Assembly (NCBI GenBank): GCA_021156245.1 | Contig: JAJNBO010000107.1 | Coordinates: 1-7,673 of the forward strand | Source: Ramlibacter sp. | GTDB taxonomy: Bacteria; Pseudomonadota; Gammaproteobacteria; Burkholderiales; Burkholderiaceae_C | Direction: 5' to 3' | DNA length: 7,673 nucleotides | Shown: one piece after another, positions 3,954-7,673 of the stretch | How positions within the stretch are numbered: the stretch's first letter is position 1 | How the letters are laid out: the number at the start of each line of letters is the position of its first letter | Program-made: the position numbers and the translations under genes | The notes under the pieces: model-generated | The model's database searches: none | Seen by the model: only the letters and a program-made list of their open reading frames with translations | What the model was told of the DNA's origin: nothing

Positions 3954-4433
3954 TCAGATCGGATAGATCAGCGAGTTGAGCACCATCTCGCTGTCATAGA
4001 CGCACGTCCGGCTGGCCAGCTTCAGGCCGGCCGGCGTTCGCACGATCTCGTCGATATAGCGGCCCACGTTGTACACCTCGCTGGCATCGCCCGGCCGGGT
4101 GCGGAACACCGCGTAGTTCGCCTGGGCGCGGATGCGTCCACCCTCTTCGTCTTCCTGCACGAGGGCGGGGCTCACCACGTGGCGCGTGTAGTACGGGCCG
4201 TGGTAGATCGTCTGCGTGATGCCGTACACGCGATCCTTCATCATTCCCTGGCTTTCCAGCGCGATCAGCGCCAGCGGCAACTTGCGGTCGAAGTTCTCGC
4301 GCGCCTGCACCGTGTACTTCGCATCAGGCAAGAAGAACTCCGGCCACTCGTCGAACCTGCGTTCGTCCAGCACCGCCGCATAGCGCGCATTCAGCTGGTC
4401 GATCTCCAGCTGCAGCAACAGCGCGTCACTCAT
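3954..4433 (-). CDS. Aromatic ring-hydroxylating dioxygenase, small (beta) subunit
   Basis: This 159-residue protein is the NTF2-like beta subunit of a Rieske non-haem iron oxygenase, a mainly structural part of an alpha3beta3 hexamer. Visible marks: an N-terminal helix (LEIDQLNARYAAVLDERRFDEWPEFF, 9-34), DAKYTVQARENF (37-48), a central DRVYGITQT segment (67-75), RHVVS (84-88), IRAQANYAVFRTRP (101-114), the YNVGRYIDEIVRT strands (121-133) and the terminal SLIYPI. This pattern fits the small subunits of anthranilate (AndAd) and salicylate 5-hydroxylase (NagH) type enzymes. Length is usual for the family. The start ATG (4433-4431) overlaps the large-subunit stop as ATGA, so the subunits are translationally coupled. 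An upstream in-frame extension to 4697 lies within the large-subunit gene and is a shadow. A decayed copy of its 3' end lies at 3428-3512. Confidence 0.92.
   Translation of the reverse strand: MSDALLLQLEIDQLNARYAAVLDERRFDEWPEFFLPDAKYTVQARENFDRKLPLALIALESQGMMKDRVYGITQTIYHGPYYTRHVVSPALVQEDEEGGRIRAQANYAVFRTRPGDASEVYNVGRYIDEIVRTPAGLKLASRTCVYDSEMVLNSLIYPI
4008..4034 (+). terminator. Hairpin inside the dioxygenase gene, candidate terminator for lipoprotein copy 2
   Basis: CCGGCTGGCC (4008-4017) and GGCCGGCCGG (4025-4034) can form a 10-bp stem with one G-U pair in RNA and a 7-base loop. It lies 56 bases past the stop of lipoprotein copy 2 and is the homologue of the perfect hairpin at 3472-3513. 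It is coding sequence for the small subunit on the other strand and has no U-tract, so a terminator role is inference. Confidence 0.35.
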
Positions 4434-5755
4434 ACGCCCATCACCTTGCGCCAGTAGGCGTACATGCTGCGGATCAAGGTTTCGGTCACCATGTGCTCGG
4501 TGCCACCCGTGCCCGTGCCTCCCAGTTCGCACAGCGTGCTGCCGTCCTCGCCCCATTGCTGGAAGCCGCGCTGGCTGAACTCGATCACTTCGCCGTCGTC
4601 GGCGCTCACGAAGCCGGCAGGCCCGAACAGGTTGGCCTGCCGCAGCCGGCGGCGGGTCATCTCCTCGCTGTCGTCGGCAAAGCCGAAGTGCGTCCACACG
4701 AAGTCGAATTCGCCTTCGCCGCGCGGCACGATGTGGCGCGTGGAGAGCGAGTTCACCTGCTGCTGGATGATCAAACTGGGGAACAACGTGATCATCGTGA
4801 CGCTCGGCGTGATCTGCTGCCCCGGCTTCGACGGGTCATCGACCTTCCACCACGGCTCCGGCACCACGTCCAGGATGCGCGCGTCGTTCAGCGCCATGTC
4901 CGCCTTGAAGCTGGTCACGCCTTGGGTCACCGCCTTGTTCTCGCCGCCGTCGTTGCGGCTGGAGATCATCACGGCGTGCCGGCCGTGTTCGTCCATCACC
5001 ATGCGGCTTTTCTGGTCGGCGCGCCACAGGCCGAAGGTGACGAACCAGGTGTGCAGCAGGCCCGGGTGGTACGGGTCCTTGATGTTCTCCATCATCAGCT
5101 TCCAGTTGCCCGGAATGCGCTGGCGGTTGTAGCCCAGCAGGCTGAGCTTGCGGCCGGCGAAGATGCGGTCCAGCCATGGCATGACGTCGGGGCCGAGGTA
5201 CCGGTCCAGCGGCTCGGCGTCCTCGCTGAAGGTCGCGAACACCAAGCCATGCAGCACTCCGACGCGCAGGCGCGTGAGCCCGTGGTTCTTGACGTCGAAG
5301 CCTTCGGGCATGCCGCCGTTCACGCAGGGCTGGCCATTCGCATCCACCGCCTGCACGCCGTCCTTGAACGGCAGGCCGGCCAGCTCGCCATTGAGCTTGT
5401 ACGTCCACTGGTGATACGGGCAGACGAAGCTGCGTGCGTTGCCGTGCGGCTGCTGGCAGAAGCGCACGCCGCGGTGGGCGCAGCGGTTCTCGACCACTCG
5501 CAATCCGTGATCGGTGCCCCGGTCCTTGGGCGCCACCCGGTCGCGCACCAGGATCACCTGGCGCTCCCCCACCCACGTCAGCTTGAAGTCGCCGACGTTC
5601 GGCACCTCCACCTCCAGCCCCACGTAGCACCAGTGCGCTCCGTAGAAGATCTTCTGCAGCTCCTGCTCATAGAGCTGCGCGTCGGTGTAGGCCCAGAAGG
5701 GCACGCGGCTGGACCCGCTGCCGGCCCAGCGGGAAAAGGTGACGGGCGCGTTCAT
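4430..5755 (-). CDS. Aromatic ring-hydroxylating dioxygenase, large (alpha) Rieske subunit, anthranilate/salicylate type
   Basis: This 441-residue protein is the catalytic subunit of a Rieske oxygenase that adds oxygen to an aromatic ring using electrons from a ferredoxin or reductase. Rieske [2Fe-2S] ligands are Cys92-x-His94 (CAHRG) and Cys112-x-x-His115 (CPYHQW). The catalytic domain has ENIKDPYHPGLLH (223-235) with bridging Asp227 and iron ligands His230 and His235. The third ligand is probably an Asp of SADDGE (386 or 387). The N-terminus (FSRWAGSGSSRVPFW) and the IKDPYHPGLLHTWF region resemble anthranilate 1,2-dioxygenase (AndAc) and salicylate 5-hydroxylase (NagG) large subunits, so an aromatic ortho-substituted acid is the likely substrate. 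No ferredoxin or reductase gene is in the window. The start is 17 bases from a divergent start and has no evident Shine-Dalgarno sequence. The stop overlaps the small-subunit start. Confidence 0.95.
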   Translation of the reverse strand: MNAPVTFSRWAGSGSSRVPFWAYTDAQLYEQELQKIFYGAHWCYVGLEVEVPNVGDFKLTWVGERQVILVRDRVAPKDRGTDHGLRVVENRCAHRGVRFCQQPHGNARSFVCPYHQWTYKLNGELAGLPFKDGVQAVDANGQPCVNGGMPEGFDVKNHGLTRLRVGVLHGLVFATFSEDAEPLDRYLGPDVMPWLDRIFAGRKLSLLGYNRQRIPGNWKLMMENIKDPYHPGLLHTWFVTFGLWRADQKSRMVMDEHGRHAVMISSRNDGGENKAVTQGVTSFKADMALNDARILDVVPEPWWKVDDPSKPGQQITPSVTMITLFPSLIIQQQVNSLSTRHIVPRGEGEFDFVWTHFGFADDSEEMTRRRLRQANLFGPAGFVSADDGEVIEFSQRGFQQWGEDGSTLCELGGTGTGGTEHMVTETLIRSMYAYWRKVMGV

Positions 5756-5772
5756 GCCGCTAGTATCGCGCG
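5739..5772. promoter_or_regulatory. Shared divergent start region with -10-like element, possible leaderless promoters
   Basis: Only 17 bases (5756-5772) separate the divergent start codons. TAGTAT (5761-5766) lies exactly -12 to -7 from the A of ATG 5773, with GTGACG (5739-5744, 4 of 6 to TTGACA) 16 bases upstream. On the other strand GATACT (5767-5762) occupies -12 to -7 from the A of the dioxygenase ATG. Neither start has a Shine-Dalgarno sequence within 20 bases. This fits leaderless transcripts from overlapping promoters, but the hexamers are weak matches. Confidence 0.35.
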
Positions 5773-7092
5773 ATGCGCAAATTCCTACTCCCCCTGGCCG
5801 CGGCGGCGCTGCTCGCCGGCTGCGCCGCCCCCGGCCCCGAACTGAACGTCCAGGCCCCGGCCGATGCCGAGTGTCCCAAGGAGGTGCCGGCAGGCGCCCG
5901 CTGCTACACCGGGGAGGACGGCGCCGGCTCGTTCTACTGGATCGCCATCCCGGCGAACTGGGACAAGAAGGTGCTGGTGATGCACGCCCACGGCGGCCCC
6001 GCGGACACCGGCGCGTCCCGACCCGAGCGCAGCCTGGAAGACCTGCAGCGTTGGGCGGTGACGGTGAAGGCTGGCTATGCGTGGGCGGGCTCCACCTACC
6101 GCCGCGGCGGCTACGGCGTCACGATGGCGGCGGAAGACACCGAGCGGCTGCGCAAGATCTTCGTGCGCTTCTTCGGCCCCGCGCAGCGGACGATCCTGCA
6201 CGGCCAGAGCTACGGCGGCGGCGTGGCGTCCAAGGCGGCCGAACTGTTCCCGCGCTCGTGGGACGGCGTGCTGCTCACCAGCTCCGTGCTGGGCGGCGGC
6301 CAGCGTGCCTACAACTTCCGGCTGGACTTGCGCGCCGTCTACCAGTACGTGTGCCGCAATCATCCGAAGCCCGATGAAACGCAGTACCCGCTGTGGATGG
6401 GGTTGCCTGCCGACAGCCAGCTCACGCGGCAGGAACTGGCCGCACGCGTGGACGACTGCACCGGCGTGCGCAAGCCGGAGGCGCAGCGCACGCCGCTGCA
6501 GCGCGCCAACCTGGCCACGATCACGAACGTGCTGAAGATCCCGGTGTCCTCCTTGCTCGGACACCTGAACTTCTCCACTTGGCTGTTCCGCGACATCACC
6601 CAGCTGCGCATGGGCAACCGCAATCCGTTCACCAACGTGGGCGCGGTGTACCGCGGCTCCACCGACGACAACGCGCTGAATGCGGGCGTGCAACGCTACG
6701 CGGCGGATCCGGGGGCGGCGGCGCAACTGGCGCAGGACAGCGCGCCGCAAGGGAAATTGGCGATGCCGGTGCTGACGCTGCATGCGGCCAACGACCCCAC
6801 CGCGTTCGTCGAACTGGAGGCGCTGTACCGCGAGGTCGTGCAGCGTGGCGGCAGCGGCGACAAGCTGGTGCAGATCTTTACCGACGAATCGCAGCACAGC
6901 TACCTGGCGGACGCGCAGTACCCCGCGCTGTTCACGGCGCTGCTGCAGTGGGTGGAACGCGGCGACAAGCCGTCGCCGCAGACGGTGCTGGATCTGTGCA
7001 AGGGCTACGAGCCGGCCTTCGGCGGCACCTGCCGCGTCCGGCCGGCTTACCAGCCGCCGCCTTATGACAGCCGGGTGGCTCCGCGCCCCTGA
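5773..7092 (+). CDS. Lipoprotein alpha/beta hydrolase (putative serine esterase or peptidase)
   Basis: This 439-residue protein begins with a lipoprotein signal peptide (MRKFLLPLAAAALLAGC; lipobox LAGC, Cys17). The +2 residue is Ala, so an outer-membrane, periplasm-facing position is likely. The alpha/beta-hydrolase domain covers about 55-400. An early strand ends in HAHGGPAD (71-78), an oxyanion-loop type segment. The nucleophile elbow GQSYGGG holds Ser146. LHAANDP holds the probable acid Asp341, and ESQHSY holds His375. A lid or insertion of about 150 residues (170-320) lies between. Four Cys (34, 44, and two near the C-terminus in LCKGY and GTCRV) could form disulfides in the periplasm. 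Substrate unknown. Being divergent from an aromatic-acid dioxygenase, it might release an aromatic acid from an ester or amide, but this is only inference. No Shine-Dalgarno sequence is visible before ATG 5773. Confidence 0.88.
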   Translation: MRKFLLPLAAAALLAGCAAPGPELNVQAPADAECPKEVPAGARCYTGEDGAGSFYWIAIPANWDKKVLVMHAHGGPADTGASRPERSLEDLQRWAVTVKAGYAWAGSTYRRGGYGVTMAAEDTERLRKIFVRFFGPAQRTILHGQSYGGGVASKAAELFPRSWDGVLLTSSVLGGGQRAYNFRLDLRAVYQYVCRNHPKPDETQYPLWMGLPADSQLTRQELAARVDDCTGVRKPEAQRTPLQRANLATITNVLKIPVSSLLGHLNFSTWLFRDITQLRMGNRNPFTNVGAVYRGSTDDNALNAGVQRYAADPGAAAQLAQDSAPQGKLAMPVLTLHAANDPTAFVELEALYREVVQRGGSGDKLVQIFTDESQHSYLADAQYPALFTALLQWVERGDKPSPQTVLDLCKGYEPAFGGTCRVRPAYQPPPYDSRVAPRP

Positions 7093-7105
7093 AGAGCCGC
7101 GGCGC

Positions 7106-7673
7106 TCAGGCCTGCGCCGCCGCCTTGCGGTTGGCGCGCCAGGCGCCCGCCAGCACGACGATGCCGGGGATGAGGATCGTGGCCCAGATGATCTTGTCCA
7201 GGTTCTCCTTGACCCACGGCAGGCTGCCGAGGAAGAACCCTGCGGTCACCAGCCCCACCACCCAGATGCCGCCGCCCACGATGTTGTAGACGGTGAACTT
7301 CACCCGCGTCATCTCGGCGATTCCCGCGATGAAGGGGATGAAGGTGCGCATGAAGGGGAAGAAGCGTGCCAGGATGATCGTGATGCCGCCGTACTTTTCG
7401 TAGAAGGCATGGGACCGGTCGAAGGCGGCGCGGTTGAAGAAGCGCGACTGCTCCCACTGGAAGACGCGCGGGCCGAACCAGCGGCCGATGGAGTAGTTGC
7501 ACTGGTCGCCCAGCACGGCCGCCGCCCACAGCAGCCCCACCGCGACCGGATAGCTCATGAGCCCCACGCCGCACAGGGCGCCGACCACGAACAGCAGGGA
7601 GTCCCCCGGCAGGAAGGGCATGACCACCACGCCCGTTTCCACGAAGATGACCAGGAACAACAGCGCATAGACC
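7106..7673 (-). CDS. DedA family membrane protein (partial, N-terminus beyond the edge)
   Basis: 188 residues are visible; the frame stays open to the right edge, so roughly the first 20-30 residues are missing relative to the usual 200-220. DedA (SNARE-associated, PF09335) proteins are inner-membrane transporters. Some members recycle undecaprenyl phosphate across the membrane, and others affect proton-dependent drug and pH tolerance. Diagnostic features: FVETGVVVMPFLPGDS, whose Glu and Asp are 12 residues apart as in YqjA Glu39 and Asp51; the re-entrant-loop motif ARFFPFMRTFIPFIAG, with two Arg six apart as in YqjA Arg130 and Arg136; and two further C-terminal helices (IVGGGIWVVGLVTAGFFLG and IIWATILIPGIVVLAG). 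An internal TTG at 7660 is not the start because coding sequence typical of the family (VYALLFLVIF) continues upstream. It converges on the hydrolase with a 13-base gap and no clear terminator. Confidence 0.93.
   Translation of the reverse strand, partial: VYALLFLVIFVETGVVVMPFLPGDSLLFVVGALCGVGLMSYPVAVGLLWAAAVLGDQCNYSIGRWFGPRVFQWEQSRFFNRAAFDRSHAFYEKYGGITIILARFFPFMRTFIPFIAGIAEMTRVKFTVYNIVGGGIWVVGLVTAGFFLGSLPWVKENLDKIIWATILIPGIVVLAGAWRANRKAAAQA

Noticed and set aside
3954..5755. Naming the dioxygenase genes andAc/andAd outright
   Set aside because: Resemblance to anthranilate dioxygenase is good, but salicylate 5-hydroxylase (NagG/NagH) relatives look alike, and specificity cannot be decided without alignment or the missing electron-transfer genes.
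4493..5845. 450-residue open frame on the + strand antisense to the dioxygenase large subunit
   Set aside because: It is the mirror of a high-GC coding region, rich in Ala/His/Val/Arg with no family features. The opposite strand encodes a complete Rieske protein with all iron ligands.
5785..6897. 370-residue open frame on the - strand opposite the hydrolase
   Set aside because: Low-complexity Arg/His/Gln/Val composition typical of GC-rich antisense frames. The + strand encodes a signal peptide and an intact hydrolase triad.
7093..7105. GC-rich palindrome-like stretch between hydrolase and DedA genes as a terminator
   Set aside because: Only 13 bases long with no perfect stem of useful length and no U-tract in either direction.

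Overview
The window looks like chromosomal DNA from a high-GC betaproteobacterium, most likely Burkholderiales and probably Comamonadaceae-like. This rests on strong GC bias at third codon positions, protein family resemblance, and small glycine-zipper lipoproteins next to an aromatic ring-hydroxylating dioxygenase. No species can be named from the sequence alone. No rRNA, tRNA, CRISPR array, insertion sequence or phage gene was seen.

Left part (1-2952, all + strand): the tail of an unidentified gene, then a GNAT acetyltransferase, a RidA-family protein, a VOC (glyoxalase-fold) protein, a second divergent RidA-family protein, a two-helix membrane protein of unknown function that overlaps it by 4 bases, and a 59-residue two-helix membrane protein. 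Gaps are 86, 40, 53, -4 and 9 bases, so this is probably one operon. The two RidA proteins have complementary losses. The first keeps the substrate-binding Arg but has Ser in place of the catalytic Glu. The second keeps the Glu but has Ser in place of the Arg.

Middle part (2953-3951): a dRS3-like palindrome, then a tandem duplication. Each unit has a conserved leader of about 105 bases (fading similarity further upstream), a short glycine-zipper lipoprotein gene, and the 3' end of a dioxygenase small-subunit gene on the opposite strand. In the second unit that 3' end belongs to the intact gene. In the first unit it is an 85-base frameshifted relic ending in a perfect 19-bp hairpin, which probably acts as a terminator.

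Right part (3954-7673): the large (Rieske) and small subunits of an anthranilate/salicylate-type dioxygenase run leftward as a coupled pair with ATGA overlap. Only 17 bases from the large-subunit start, a lipoprotein alpha/beta hydrolase starts rightward. Neither gene has a visible Shine-Dalgarno sequence, but a shared -10-like element sits at the distance expected for leaderless transcripts. A DedA-family membrane protein converges on the hydrolase and runs off the right edge.

The left operon suggests handling of reactive enamine/imine or amine metabolites, and the right part suggests oxidation of an aromatic acid. The ferredoxin and reductase for the oxygenase are not in the window. Functional links between the blocks are inference only. 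The most unusual material is the duplication with its relic and coding-derived hairpin, and the complementary RidA pair.
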